Origin: Balneolaceae bacterium
Lineage (GTDB): Bacteria > Bacteroidota > Rhodothermia > Balneolales > Balneolaceae
Assembly: GCA_017640665.1 (NCBI GenBank)
Contig: JAEPQE010000001.1
Location: 124,001-188,000 of the forward strand
DNA: 64,000 bases
Direction: 5' to 3'
A program made the translations under genes and the position numbers. The notes under the pieces are model-generated. The model was not told where the DNA came from. It was given only the letters and a program-made list of their open reading frames with translations, and ran no database searches. The first letter of the stretch is position 1; the number at the start of each line of letters is the position of its first letter. This document shows, piece by piece, positions 33,333 through 42,605 of this stretch.

Positions 33333-33752
33333 ATGAAAGTAGATGTAAACTGGCTCGGAAAAGACTTCCACATGGAAGCGGGAAATGAAGAAGGTGGAAT
33401 AATTCGAATCGACGGCAAAACAAATATAGGCGGACTTGAAGGCGGGATGAGTCCTATGCAACTATTACTTGCAGGAATTGGTGGGTGCAGCGCTATTGAT
33501 GTTATCTCCATTTTGGAGAAGCAAAAGCAGGATTTGAAGTCCCTGAAGGTTGAAGTAGATGGAGACAAACAAAAAAACGATGTAGGGTTTTCTGAGTACA
33601 AATCGATTCATATGCATTTTACCCTTTCCGGAAATTTGGATGAGAAAAAAGTGAAGCGGGCATTGGATTTATCCATCACAAAATACTGCTCGGTTTCTAA
33701 AGCTCTTGAAAAAGGCTCTGAGATTAGCTATGACTTTTCAATTAAAAATTAA
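33333..33752 (+). CDS. OsmC/YhfA-family thiol-peroxidase-like protein
   Basis: 139-aa cytoplasmic protein of the OsmC superfamily. The two conserved cysteines are present: Cys-52 in AGIGGCSAIDV and Cys-119 in ITKYCSVSKAL. The N-terminal GGMSPMQLLLAGIGG segment is typical. OsmC/Ohr members reduce organic hydroperoxides; the YhfA-like branch, which this resembles most, has unknown substrate. ATG start preceded by GGAGAAC. Confidence 0.88.
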   Translation: MKVDVNWLGKDFHMEAGNEEGGIIRIDGKTNIGGLEGGMSPMQLLLAGIGGCSAIDVISILEKQKQDLKSLKVEVDGDKQKNDVGFSEYKSIHMHFTLSGNLDEKKVKRALDLSITKYCSVSKALEKGSEISYDFSIKN

Positions 33753-33888
33753 GAATGATTCAATGACCAATTGCTTATTTCTTCATTCTTAATTGGTCCA
33801 TTTTTAATTGAAAATTGCGCTTTTGACCTCGCCTCTTTCATTTTGTATGTTATAGCCTCATAAGATTCAGAAAAATAAATATTTATAT

Positions 33889-34062
33889 ATGGCTAAGTGC
33901 GAATTATACCAGGATGTTAAAGAAGAATGGAGATGGAGACGAGTAAACAAGGATGGTGATATTGAAGCGCACTCAACCCAGGGATTTGAAACAGAAGAAG
34001 AAGCCCGAAAAGACGGTAAAGATTGCAAAGAGTGCACCAGCTACCTTAAAAAATTCTATTAG
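33889..34062 (+). CDS. Small YegP/DUF1508-like protein, 57 aa
   Basis: ATG at 33889, TAG at 34060-34062. The product starts MAKCELYQDVKEEWRWRRVN and continues with DGDIEAHSTQGFETEEEARKDG, close to the single DUF1508 repeat pattern (W-x-W-R ... N-G-x-I-x-A-x-S-x-x-G-Y/F-x-x-x-x-x-A). Three cysteines occur, two near the C-terminus (DCKECTSY), which is unusual for YegP-like proteins. Short but with gene-like codon use and an AT-rich leader; it lies 136 bases after the OsmC gene. Confidence 0.7.
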   Translation: MAKCELYQDVKEEWRWRRVNKDGDIEAHSTQGFETEEEARKDGKDCKECTSYLKKFY

Positions 34063-34071
34063 ATCATACTG

Positions 34072-34650
34072 CTAATTGCTATCTCCTGGAGTTATCATAA
34101 TATGAGCTCTATGTGTACCGGGGTTCATTAGCCAAGGATGTCCCGGAGCGTTAGGACGAGCTGGTATTCCAGTAGTTGCTTCTGTAGCAAAAGGGATATA
34201 GACAACATATCGGTATTTAGCCCCTTCCATTATGTTGGTTTCGGAATTATAACTTACCTCATCGCCATAATACACATGAAGTGCCGCCGGTTTTTCGGGC
34301 ATTTGCAGTGTTCCACTTTTAGCCTCTTCTTCACGGATATCAAAAATTTCCTGAGGATTTTTTCCTTCTTTTCTCAACTCACGCCCTCTGTTCATAAAGG
34401 GTTCTAAACTATTGTGATAGCAAGACACCTGAAATCTAGTTCCCGGATTATCCGCTACACAAACGAACTCATTGCTACCTTCTCTTAAAACAATTGGGTC
34501 GCCTTCTTCATCAACACCATATACTTTAGCCCCTTCACGGTACTCTTCCGGAGCTGCAAGAATGGCTATTTTAATTTGATCCTCAACGGTAGTCTGAGCA
34601 CTCACTATTGTTGAACAAGCAAGCAATAGGATTATTAATGAATATTTCAT
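34072..34650 (-). CDS. Exported hypothetical protein, 192 aa
   Basis: Signal peptide MKYSLIILLLACSTIVSAQ; the mature part begins TTVEDQIKIAILAAPEEYREGAKVYG. Other landmarks are NEFVCVADNPGTRFQVSCYHNSLEPFMNRGRELRKEG (two cysteines that could pair in the periplasm) and a His-containing end HPWLMNPGTHRAHIMITPG. No family assigned. It lies 10 bases downstream of the M28 peptidase gene, so likely co-transcribed with it. Confidence 0.65.
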   Translation of the reverse strand: MKYSLIILLLACSTIVSAQTTVEDQIKIAILAAPEEYREGAKVYGVDEEGDPIVLREGSNEFVCVADNPGTRFQVSCYHNSLEPFMNRGRELRKEGKNPQEIFDIREEEAKSGTLQMPEKPAALHVYYGDEVSYNSETNIMEGAKYRYVVYIPFATEATTGIPARPNAPGHPWLMNPGTHRAHIMITPGDSN

Positions 34651-34660
34651 GGTACTTTAA

Positions 34661-35551
34661 TTAGTGATTATCGAGGGCAAAAACTGCATTTAAAATAAGC
34701 TGAACCGATTTTTTGTAGAAATCCTGAGGTACCGTTTCAAAAGTATCAGTTGGTCGGTGATAGTGTTCATGATCTTCTACCCCAAAATAGATGAATGGAA
34801 TTCCAATCTGATGAAATGGACCATGATCGGAAGAGAACGTCCAATCCTGATTGCCATCTTCCGGTCGGTCATGTCCAAACAGTAAACTTAATTCACCTGT
34901 ATCTATAGTTTCCAGAATGGGTTTCAATTCCGGATAATGATACGTTCCTACTGCATATAACTCGTTCTTATCATTTTGAGAAATCATATCCATATTGATG
35001 TTGAGCACTACTTTCTCCATCAATGAGGAATCTCTTACAAATGCCCGGGCTCCGTTCAAACCTCCTTCTTCCGCATCTAAAGCCGCGAAAACCAGTGTAT
35101 GGTTTGGTGTGATTTGAGTGAAATAATCAGCCATTGCCAATAATCCTGAAGTCCCGGAGGCGTTATCGTCGGCTCCGTTAAAAATTAAACTGTCCCGAAC
35201 TCCAAGGTGATCGTAATGTGCTGTAATCACAATCATAGAATCAGACTTTCCTTCTACTATTCCAATCACATTAGTTCCTTCCACCAAATCTCCATTGTTA
35301 CGCTCAATCGAAAACTCATGCGCATAACTTTCCCTAAAGGCAGGCAGTCCCATTCCTTCAAATCGGTTGATAATGTACGCTCTGGCCATTGCATTTCCCT
35401 CGGTACCAACCAGTCGACCCTGCATTTCATCAGAAGAGAGAATTCTGATGTCTTCAATAAGTTGATCGGTATCAAGGGTTGGGGGAGTTTCAGGAGAGGC
35501 ACAAGAAATAAGAACGCCTAGGAAGAGAGAGAGAATAGTTAGCTTTTTCAT
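34661..35551 (-). CDS. M28-family zinc aminopeptidase lipoprotein
   Basis: 296 aa; lipobox GVLISC with Cys-17 predicts membrane anchoring. Catalytic and zinc residues follow the M28 order: His-112 and Asp-114 in TAHYDHLG, Asp-128 in GADDNASG, Glu-161/162 in DAEEGG, an Asp in NMDMIS and a late His in SSDHGPFH. Probably trims peptides in the periplasm. Shorter than the secreted M28 enzyme at 644-1954 and lacking its N-terminal beta domain. Confidence 0.9.
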   Translation of the reverse strand: MKKLTILSLFLGVLISCASPETPPTLDTDQLIEDIRILSSDEMQGRLVGTEGNAMARAYIINRFEGMGLPAFRESYAHEFSIERNNGDLVEGTNVIGIVEGKSDSMIVITAHYDHLGVRDSLIFNGADDNASGTSGLLAMADYFTQITPNHTLVFAALDAEEGGLNGARAFVRDSSLMEKVVLNINMDMISQNDKNELYAVGTYHYPELKPILETIDTGELSLLFGHDRPEDGNQDWTFSSDHGPFHQIGIPFIYFGVEDHEHYHRPTDTFETVPQDFYKKSVQLILNAVFALDNH

Positions 35552-35628
35552 AGTTGATTTAGATGTTTCTCAAAAAGTACAAATGCCTTCAGCCTAGCTC
35601 AAGAACGGAATTTTCTTTTTACAATAAA

Positions 35629-35660
35629 AAAGCCTCTCCGAAATCGAAGAGGCTTTGAAA
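35629..35660 (-). terminator. Terminator downstream of gapA
   Basis: Minus strand: AAAGCCTCTTCGATTTCGGAGAGGCTTTTTTATT; stem AAAGCCTCT/AGAGGCTTT followed by six Ts, 18 bases past the gapA stop. Confidence 0.8.
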
Positions 35661-35677
35661 TTTTAATCTGATTTTGA

Positions 35678-36703
<1,026 letters not shown>

Positions 36704-36838
36704 TTATGATTTAGTTCTCATTGAGGAACCTATCATAGTCAAATGAAGTTCTTATAAAGAGCTTAAAGCTACCACTACTAAGTCCCATTTTCAATGGCTT
36801 TACCTTAACTTAAACTTACTTTACAAGCCCTTTGAATT

Positions 36839-36851
36839 GGGAGCGCTTTTC
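36839..36851. promoter_or_regulatory. AGCGCTTTTC motif between gapA and pruA
   Basis: GGGAGCGCTTTTC in the 248-bp divergent region, second of three intergenic copies of AGCGCTTTTC (others at 23361 and 57505). Confidence 0.35.
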
Positions 36852-36924
36852 TGGCTATATTTAAGCCTTAATTAATTCGGTGAAACGAAATAAATTTTAA
36901 CTACTGAAACCCAATAAGCATACA

Positions 36925-38541
36925 ATGTCTGACATTACACTGGAAAAATTTAAAAACGAAGAATATCTCGACTTCTCTGACCCAACTATTGATTCGGCAC
37001 AGAAGAAGGCTTTAGAGGAAGCCCGTTCGGGTTTTGGAAGAGAATATGATTTATATATCAATGGTGAATGGGTAAAAGGAGACTCAGGTACGTTCGAAAG
37101 TACAAACCCATCAAACACAAATGAAGTGATTGGCACCTTCCAGATGGCAAGCACAGAACAGGCGCTTGGTGCTTTGGATGCCGCCTGGGATGCCTTCGAA
37201 ACCTGGCAATATACTCCGGCTAAAGAACGAGCTGAATATCTGCTTAAGGCGGCCGATGTTGTAAAGCGTCGTAGAATGGAAATTAATGCCTGGATGATCA
37301 GCGAAGCAGGAAAAAACTATCTTGAAGCAGATGCCGATACCGCAGAAGGTATCGACTTCCTGATTTATTATGCGTATGAAGCCATTCGCCTCGACAAGGG
37401 AATGCCAGTGAAAGATTCCTGGGGTGATGCAAATAAAACCATTTATATGCCGATTGGTGCCGGAGTTTCGATCTCTCCCTGGAATTTCCCGTTTGCAATC
37501 TACCTGGGAATGGCGGCCGCTCCTATCGCTGCCGGGAATACCGTAGTTGCCAAACCTGCGCCTGACACTCCAAAAATGGGGCATATTGTCGCTGAGATTT
37601 TCGAAGAAGTTGGATTGCCAAAAGGTGTTTTCAATTTTGTAACTGGTGATAACATGGAAGTGGGCGAAGCTCTAACTACCAGTCCTAAAACGCGATTTAT
37701 CAGCTTTACCGGATCGAAAGCCGTAGGACTTCACATGGCAGAGATTGCCGGTAAAGTAGTTGAAGGCCAGCATTTCTTAAAACGACTCGTTTGTGAACTT
37801 GGTGGAAAAAATGCCACTGTTGTAGACGAAGATGCTGATCTGGATTACGCGGCTGACCAAATCGTGAGAGGAGCTTTCGGTTTTCAAGGACAGAAATGTT
37901 CAGCAGGATCCAGAACCATTGTGGTTGAATCTGTTTATGATGAAGTACTGGAAAAAGTAGTTGAAAAAACAAAAGCACTTAAAGTAGGTGATGCCAAAGA
38001 TAACTATCCATCAGGACCGGTTGTAAACCAAAAAGCCGTGGATAAAATTATGAGTTATATCGAGATTGGGAAATCCGAAGCTAAGCTTATGGTTGGTGGA
38101 AAATTAGCTGAAACAGAAAATCCGGGTCATTATATCGAACCAACTGTGTTTGCAGATGTGGCTGAGGATGCTCGTATCGCTCAGGAAGAAATTTTCGGAC
38201 CTGTTACCGCTTTCATCAAAGCAAAAGACACTGATGACGCCCTGCGTATTGCAAACAGCACTCAATATGGATTGACGGGAGCATATTTTTCTCAGGATCC
38301 AAAGAAAATTGAGAAAGCGTTAAGAACCTACAAGGTTGGCAATCTGTACATCAACAGAAAATGTACTGGTGCATTGGTTGGAGCACAACCATTCGGAGGT
38401 TTCAATATGAGCGGAACGGATGCTAAAGCAGGTGGGCGTGATTACTTGCTTTATTTCTTACAGCCAAAATCTATGACTGTTCGCCCAAGCGATGGTGTGG
38501 AAATGGATGTACACAAATTTGAATACGCTGCCAAAAAGTAG
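36925..38541 (+). CDS. pruA: L-glutamate gamma-semialdehyde (1-pyrroline-5-carboxylate) dehydrogenase
   Basis: Last step of proline breakdown: oxidises glutamate semialdehyde to glutamate with NAD+. 538 aa, aldehyde-dehydrogenase fold of the RocA/PruA type (stand-alone, not fused to proline dehydrogenase). Catalytic Glu-291 in VCELGGKN and Cys-325 in GFQGQKCSAGSR; cofactor region SPWNFPFAIYLG and FTGSKAVG. The C-terminal QPFGGFNMSGTDAKAGG is typical of this subfamily. It feeds glutamate, complementing gltB. ATG start; a strong terminator follows. Confidence 0.93.
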   Translation: MSDITLEKFKNEEYLDFSDPTIDSAQKKALEEARSGFGREYDLYINGEWVKGDSGTFESTNPSNTNEVIGTFQMASTEQALGALDAAWDAFETWQYTPAKERAEYLLKAADVVKRRRMEINAWMISEAGKNYLEADADTAEGIDFLIYYAYEAIRLDKGMPVKDSWGDANKTIYMPIGAGVSISPWNFPFAIYLGMAAAPIAAGNTVVAKPAPDTPKMGHIVAEIFEEVGLPKGVFNFVTGDNMEVGEALTTSPKTRFISFTGSKAVGLHMAEIAGKVVEGQHFLKRLVCELGGKNATVVDEDADLDYAADQIVRGAFGFQGQKCSAGSRTIVVESVYDEVLEKVVEKTKALKVGDAKDNYPSGPVVNQKAVDKIMSYIEIGKSEAKLMVGGKLAETENPGHYIEPTVFADVAEDARIAQEEIFGPVTAFIKAKDTDDALRIANSTQYGLTGAYFSQDPKKIEKALRTYKVGNLYINRKCTGALVGAQPFGGFNMSGTDAKAGGRDYLLYFLQPKSMTVRPSDGVEMDVHKFEYAAKK

Positions 38542-38566
38542 TTTTCAAATTCTGAATGTTTATTTT

Positions 38567-38598
38567 AAAGCCTCGGTTATTTGACCGGGGCTTTTTTT
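38567..38598 (+). terminator. Terminator of pruA
   Basis: AAAGCCTCGGT / ACCGGGGCTTT stem (one G-T pair) with loop TATTTG, then seven Ts. Confidence 0.85.
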
Positions 38599-38616
38599 AT
38601 ATCAGAAATCAACATC

Positions 38617-39420
38617 ATGCCAGACAAAATTTTTTCGGAAGACGAAATTCAACTCATCATTAAGCGTGCGGCTGAACTCCAAAAGACTGAACAGGAGAAT
38701 TCATCCAAAAAAGAAAGTGGACTTACTATGGATGAACTACTGCAGATTGGAGATGAGGCAGGCCTGGATACGGATTACATCAAAACTGCTGCCCTCGAGT
38801 ATCGGGAAAAGAATATCACCCGACGATCGGGATTTACAGACACTCATATCTTTGAAGAAAGGGAAGTTAATACGCAGGCTTTTATCGATGATATCTGGAA
38901 TGAGGTAACCACCGATCTGAAACATCACGTAGGTGGTGAAACCTTTGGTAAAACAAAAGAGGATTACTCGAAGAAGGAATGGGTCAACACCTCTATGTCG
39001 GGTATAGAAACTGTAGCGAGTATCTCTAAAAGAGAGGAAGGTGTCAGGCTTAGAGTTTCTCAAAGAGTTGGATTAGCAAGTTCACTAACGGAAGGTGTGA
39101 TGTATGGTGGTATACTTGCTGCTATAATTTTTGGGATTGGCTTGGTCGCGTTCAAACCAACTTTATTTGAAGGCGCCGGATTATTCGCTTCCTTATTTAC
39201 TGTAAGCTCAATTCTTGTCTACACACTTGATGTAGCATGGCGCAAAAAGAAACTTAGAACATTGAAAGAACTGGTCGATAAAATTGTGGATCAAATTCCC
39301 ACTAAAGCCAGTGTTTCTAAAGTGAAGAAAGATTCCGGCGAAATAGAAATCGAATCCAAAGATGTTTATATCAACGAAGAAAGAAAGAATTCCGGACTTA
39401 AAAATGATCTCAAGGAATAG
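38617..39420 (+). CDS. Two-span membrane protein of unknown function, 267 aa
   Basis: The ATG at 38617 (MPDKIFSEDE) is chosen because the upstream TTG at 38581 lies inside the pruA terminator. N-terminal ~80 residues are charged and helical with LTMDELLQIGDEAGLDTDYIKTAALEYRE, a motif found at the N-terminus of many membrane-bound regulatory proteins of unknown role. Two hydrophobic segments (YGGILAAIIFGIGLVAF and GLFASLFTVSSILVYTL) form a hairpin around residues 165-210. The C-terminus is cytoplasmic and Lys/Glu-rich. Ends 1 base before the convergent ankyrin gene. Confidence 0.7.
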   Translation: MPDKIFSEDEIQLIIKRAAELQKTEQENSSKKESGLTMDELLQIGDEAGLDTDYIKTAALEYREKNITRRSGFTDTHIFEEREVNTQAFIDDIWNEVTTDLKHHVGGETFGKTKEDYSKKEWVNTSMSGIETVASISKREEGVRLRVSQRVGLASSLTEGVMYGGILAAIIFGIGLVAFKPTLFEGAGLFASLFTVSSILVYTLDVAWRKKKLRTLKELVDKIVDQIPTKASVSKVKKDSGEIEIESKDVYINEERKNSGLKNDLKE

Positions 39421-39421
39421 A

Positions 39422-40123
39422 CTAATCGTCTAAATCAATTTCATCCGGTGCATCGTCATCAGACACTAAATCATCTACATCCGGGGTATCCTCGATTGGA
39501 TTTTCATCGTCTTCATCATCATCGATCGGGGCAGTTGGTTTCTCTTTTTTAGGTTTTGTTTCAGCAATCGCGCCCGCCCTTTTGAGTAGTAAAACTACAT
39601 CATCTTGATCATTTTCATTAGCAATCATCATCGCGGTATCACCATTTCGGTCTCTCAGATAAACATTTGCCCCTTCGGTTAGCAAGTACTTTACCACATC
39701 TGCATGACCGCTTTTTGCAGCAACCATAAGCGCGGTATGCCCCCATCGTTGTTGGAAGTCAACATCAGCGCCTTTTTCAACTAGCAGCGTAACGGCATCA
39801 AGGTGTCCATTTCTTGCAGCTACTATTAAAGCCAAAGAACCGATATTTGCGCCTTTCTCAAGAAGGAAAGTCATCATTTCCATGTTTCCATTTTCAGCCG
39901 CACGATTTAAAGCTGTACCTCCCATCTTGGTTTCCATATTTAGATCTGCACCGGCTCCGGCGAGGTACTTTACAATTTCGAAATGATTTTTCTCAGCTGC
40001 AGCAATTAATGCTGTTGCTCCACTACTATTTGCTTCATTCAAATCAGCATTGGCTTTATCTAGCTTTTTTACCTGATCCAAATCACCACTTTTTGCGGCT
40101 TCGATAAGTTCTATTGGGTCCAT
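39422..40123 (-). CDS. Ankyrin-repeat protein with acidic tail
   Basis: 233 aa, cytoplasmic. About six ankyrin repeats from residue 1 to ~180 with the G-x-TAL-x-x-AA-x-x-G-H/N pattern (GATALIAAAEKNH, GGTALNRAAENGN, GHTALMVAAKSGH, GDTAMMIANENDQ), a shortened one at LALIVAARNGH, then a linker and a highly acidic C-terminus (DDDEDDENPIED...DEIDLDD). Likely a protein-binding adaptor. It follows fmt by 73 bases on the same strand and could be its own unit. Confidence 0.88.
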   Translation of the reverse strand: MDPIELIEAAKSGDLDQVKKLDKANADLNEANSSGATALIAAAEKNHFEIVKYLAGAGADLNMETKMGGTALNRAAENGNMEMMTFLLEKGANIGSLALIVAARNGHLDAVTLLVEKGADVDFQQRWGHTALMVAAKSGHADVVKYLLTEGANVYLRDRNGDTAMMIANENDQDDVVLLLKRAGAIAETKPKKEKPTAPIDDDEDDENPIEDTPDVDDLVSDDDAPDEIDLDD

Positions 40124-40196
40124 AGCATTTAATTCCTTTTTATTTTGCGGGATGATAAAAAACGGATTCCCTATCTCAAACTAAATTATCATTAAT

Positions 40197-41111
40197 TTAT
40201 TGGAGCGTTCCTTCAAGACTGTTTCCCTGTAAAAAAGTTTCCGTATCCATCCTTTTTTTTCCTGGCAGTTGAATCTCCAACAATTCTACCGTTCCGTCGG
40301 AACAACCTGCTAAAAGTTTCTGCTCTCTAACCAGTAATTCCCCTGGACCAATATTCGCGTAAGGACCTAATCTTGACCTATAGATATTAAATTTATTTCC
40401 ATCCAAATATGCCCATGCCGTGGGAAAAGGACTCAATCCCCTGATTTTGTCATGTACTTTTTTGGCTGGTTGATTGAAGTCGATATGGCAATCTTCTCTG
40501 AAAATTTTAGGTGCGGGGCTCGCAACTGTATCATCCTGCTCAAGAGTTGAATATGAGTTCTCAGCAATTTTATTAATAGCATCTAAGAGAACTTCACTTC
40601 CTTGTTTCATTAATCGCGAGTACACCTCTCCGGTGGTTTCATTGTCTCCAATTGAGAGTTCTTTTTGCAGTATGATTTTGCCTGTATCTACTTTTTCATC
40701 CAAAAAGAAAATGGTGCAGCCTGTCCTTTCTTCTCCATTCATTACCGCCCAATGGATTGGTGCTGCTCCCCGATATTTGGGCAACAAAGAGGCATGTAAA
40801 TTTACTGACCCAATTTTTGGGATCTCCAGTACATGTTTTGGCAGAATCCGAAAGGCAACTACCACAAATAAGTCGGCTTGAATTACCTCAAGCTGCTTTG
40901 CAAATTCATCAGATTTCAGATCCTCAACCTCTATTACCGGCAACCCTAGTTCCAGGGCTTTGGCTTTTACCGGTGTTGGGGCAGTTTCTGAGCCTCTTCC
41001 CCTTCTTTTATCCACATTACTGACAACCGCTTTTATTGTATGCGATGAATTATGAATAACTTCCAGACTTGGAATTGCGAAGTCCGGTGATCCCATGAAT
41101 ACAATGTTCAT
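40197..41111 (-). CDS. fmt: Methionyl-tRNA formyltransferase
   Basis: Formylates initiator Met-tRNA using 10-formyl-THF. 304 aa. N-terminal catalytic domain with the folate/catalytic motif NLHASLLPKYRGAAPIHWAVMNG and the Asp in DEKVDTGKI; C-terminal tRNA-binding beta domain from ~205. Fourth gene of the HU-ruvX-def-fmt cluster, 24 bases after def; def-fmt pairing is the common bacterial arrangement. Confidence 0.96.
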   Translation of the reverse strand: MNIVFMGSPDFAIPSLEVIHNSSHTIKAVVSNVDKRRGRGSETAPTPVKAKALELGLPVIEVEDLKSDEFAKQLEVIQADLFVVVAFRILPKHVLEIPKIGSVNLHASLLPKYRGAAPIHWAVMNGEERTGCTIFFLDEKVDTGKIILQKELSIGDNETTGEVYSRLMKQGSEVLLDAINKIAENSYSTLEQDDTVASPAPKIFREDCHIDFNQPAKKVHDKIRGLSPFPTAWAYLDGNKFNIYRSRLGPYANIGPGELLVREQKLLAGCSDGTVELLEIQLPGKKRMDTETFLQGNSLEGTLQ

Positions 41112-41135
41112 TGTGTCTCTATTTAAGATTAAGAA

Positions 41136-41690
41136 TTAATCTTTTGGCTTAATTGGATATCTCGTTTCCCTTTCTCCGTTTTCAATCTCCTTGAGGTCTG
41201 CTTTATGCATCCGTTTTCTGAATACACTCAGGTAATCAATAAATAAAACCCCATCCAAATGATCATATTCGTGTTGAATCACCCTTGCCAGCCAACCTGA
41301 AGCTTCAATTTCCTGATCTTCGAAGTTTTCATCTTTGTATTTAACCACTACTGTTTCTGGCCGTACTACTTTATCTGTTACCTCAGGAATACTAAGACAT
41401 CCTTCATCCATAGGAATTTTCATGCCCTTCTTTTCTATAATCTCCGGATTGACAAATGCCATTGGACCGGGCTTTTCGTCTTCTTCATCCATCATGTTAT
41501 CTGCATCTAACACAAAAATTCTCAGCGAAACTCCAACCTGGGGCGCAGCCAATCCAACTCCTTCTGAGTTGTACATCGTCTCGAACATATCAGCTACGAA
41601 TTGTCGGGTTTCATCTGTAAACTCTTCAACGTGTTCTCCTTTTTTTCTAAGTACAGGATCGTTATAAGTAACAATTGGTAGAATGGCCAT
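41136..41690 (-). CDS. def: Peptide deformylase
   Basis: Removes the formyl group from new N-termini. 184 aa. Three family motifs are intact: GVGLAAPQVG, EGCLSIP (metal-binding Cys) and QHEYDHLDG (metal-binding His residues and catalytic Glu). Starts 5 bases after the ruvX stop, so part of one operon with ruvX and fmt. Confidence 0.97.
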   Translation of the reverse strand: MAILPIVTYNDPVLRKKGEHVEEFTDETRQFVADMFETMYNSEGVGLAAPQVGVSLRIFVLDADNMMDEEDEKPGPMAFVNPEIIEKKGMKIPMDEGCLSIPEVTDKVVRPETVVVKYKDENFEDQEIEASGWLARVIQHEYDHLDGVLFIDYLSVFRKRMHKADLKEIENGERETRYPIKPKD

Positions 41691-41695
41691 GTGTG

Positions 41696-42118
41696 CTAAA
41701 AATTTTCGTCTAAATAGTTCTGTAAGATAACGGCTGCAGCAATTCTATCCACACGTTCTTTTTCTCTTCTTTTCTTTTTTGAAATACCGGCATCTATCAT
41801 CAACTGTTTTGCTTTTGTAGATGTATTTCGTTCATCGATTTTAATAACGGGGATATCAGGAAACCTTTTGTTAAGCTCGGCGATGAATTTCTTCACCATG
41901 TCAATGGCATCACCTTCTGAACCATCGGGCATAAGAGGCCAGCCTACAATAAATTTATCTACTGCAGATTCTTTGGTGATTTTATTAAGATGAGTAAAAA
42001 CTTCTTCCGGCGAATAGGTTCCTACCGGAGAAGCAATTGTTTTAAGGAGATCCGTCTGGGCGATACCTGTTCGTTTCTTACCAACATCAATACCAACCAG
42101 ACGTGAATACTCCTGCAC
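41696..42118 (-). CDS. ruvX: Putative pre-16S rRNA nuclease / Holliday junction resolvase YqgF
   Basis: 140-aa RNase H-fold enzyme of the YqgF/RuvX family. Landmarks: VGIDVGKKRTGIAQTD (first catalytic Asp), FIVGWPLMPDGSEG and KIDERNTSTKAKQLM with Asp/Glu, and DRIAAAVILQNYL (last Asp). The family matures the 16S rRNA 5' end and may process recombination intermediates. Start is GTG at 42118, 10 bases after the HU stop. Confidence 0.93.
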   Translation of the reverse strand: MQEYSRLVGIDVGKKRTGIAQTDLLKTIASPVGTYSPEEVFTHLNKITKESAVDKFIVGWPLMPDGSEGDAIDMVKKFIAELNKRFPDIPVIKIDERNTSTKAKQLMIDAGISKKKRREKERVDRIAAAVILQNYLDENF

Positions 42119-42128
42119 TGTAACTTTA

Positions 42129-42446
42129 TTACTTCTTAACGTCCTCCAAAGGCTGACGTAAGAATGATTTCAACAGTTTGCTCGGCTTGAAATGAGTTTT
42201 ACGATGTGCTGGAACATAAATCACTTCATTAGTTTTTGGGTTACGAGCCTTCGGCTTAGCCTTAGTCTCTTTAACCTCAAACACACCAAAATCGCGTATT
42301 TCGATACGGCACTCGGTATCTGCAGACATCATAATCTCGCGCATAGCTACGATTACTGAGTCTACCCAGGGTTCTACTTTAATCATCGGCTCGCCTTTTG
42401 CCTCAGCTACACGGCGAACTATATCACGTTTAGTGTAAGTCATCAT
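42129..42446 (-). CDS. HU/IHF-family DNA-binding protein
   Basis: 105 aa nucleoid protein. The HU core is clear: N-terminal helices (TKRDIVRRVAEAKGE), the RIEIRDFGVFEVKETKAKPKARNPKTNE arm with the conserved G-x-F and the RNP(K) tip, and VPAHRKTHFKPSKLLK at the end. It bends and compacts DNA as a dimer. Likely first gene of the ruvX-def-fmt operon. Start is one of two adjacent ATGs (42446 or 42443). Confidence 0.93.
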   Translation of the reverse strand: MMTYTKRDIVRRVAEAKGEPMIKVEPWVDSVIVAMREIMMSADTECRIEIRDFGVFEVKETKAKPKARNPKTNEVIYVPAHRKTHFKPSKLLKSFLRQPLEDVKK

Positions 42447-42605
42447 AACTTCTAGTCTTTAAATATTAACAGCACTTTTTTGTGCTGGATTGTTGTCCTT
42501 CCTTTAATTCGCTGCTTATTTTTTTGCTATTTTAACCTAAAGCGAATACGATATAGAGTTTAAAGATACTTTGGGCTAAAATCTACTTAAATGTTGTTAA
42601 GTACC

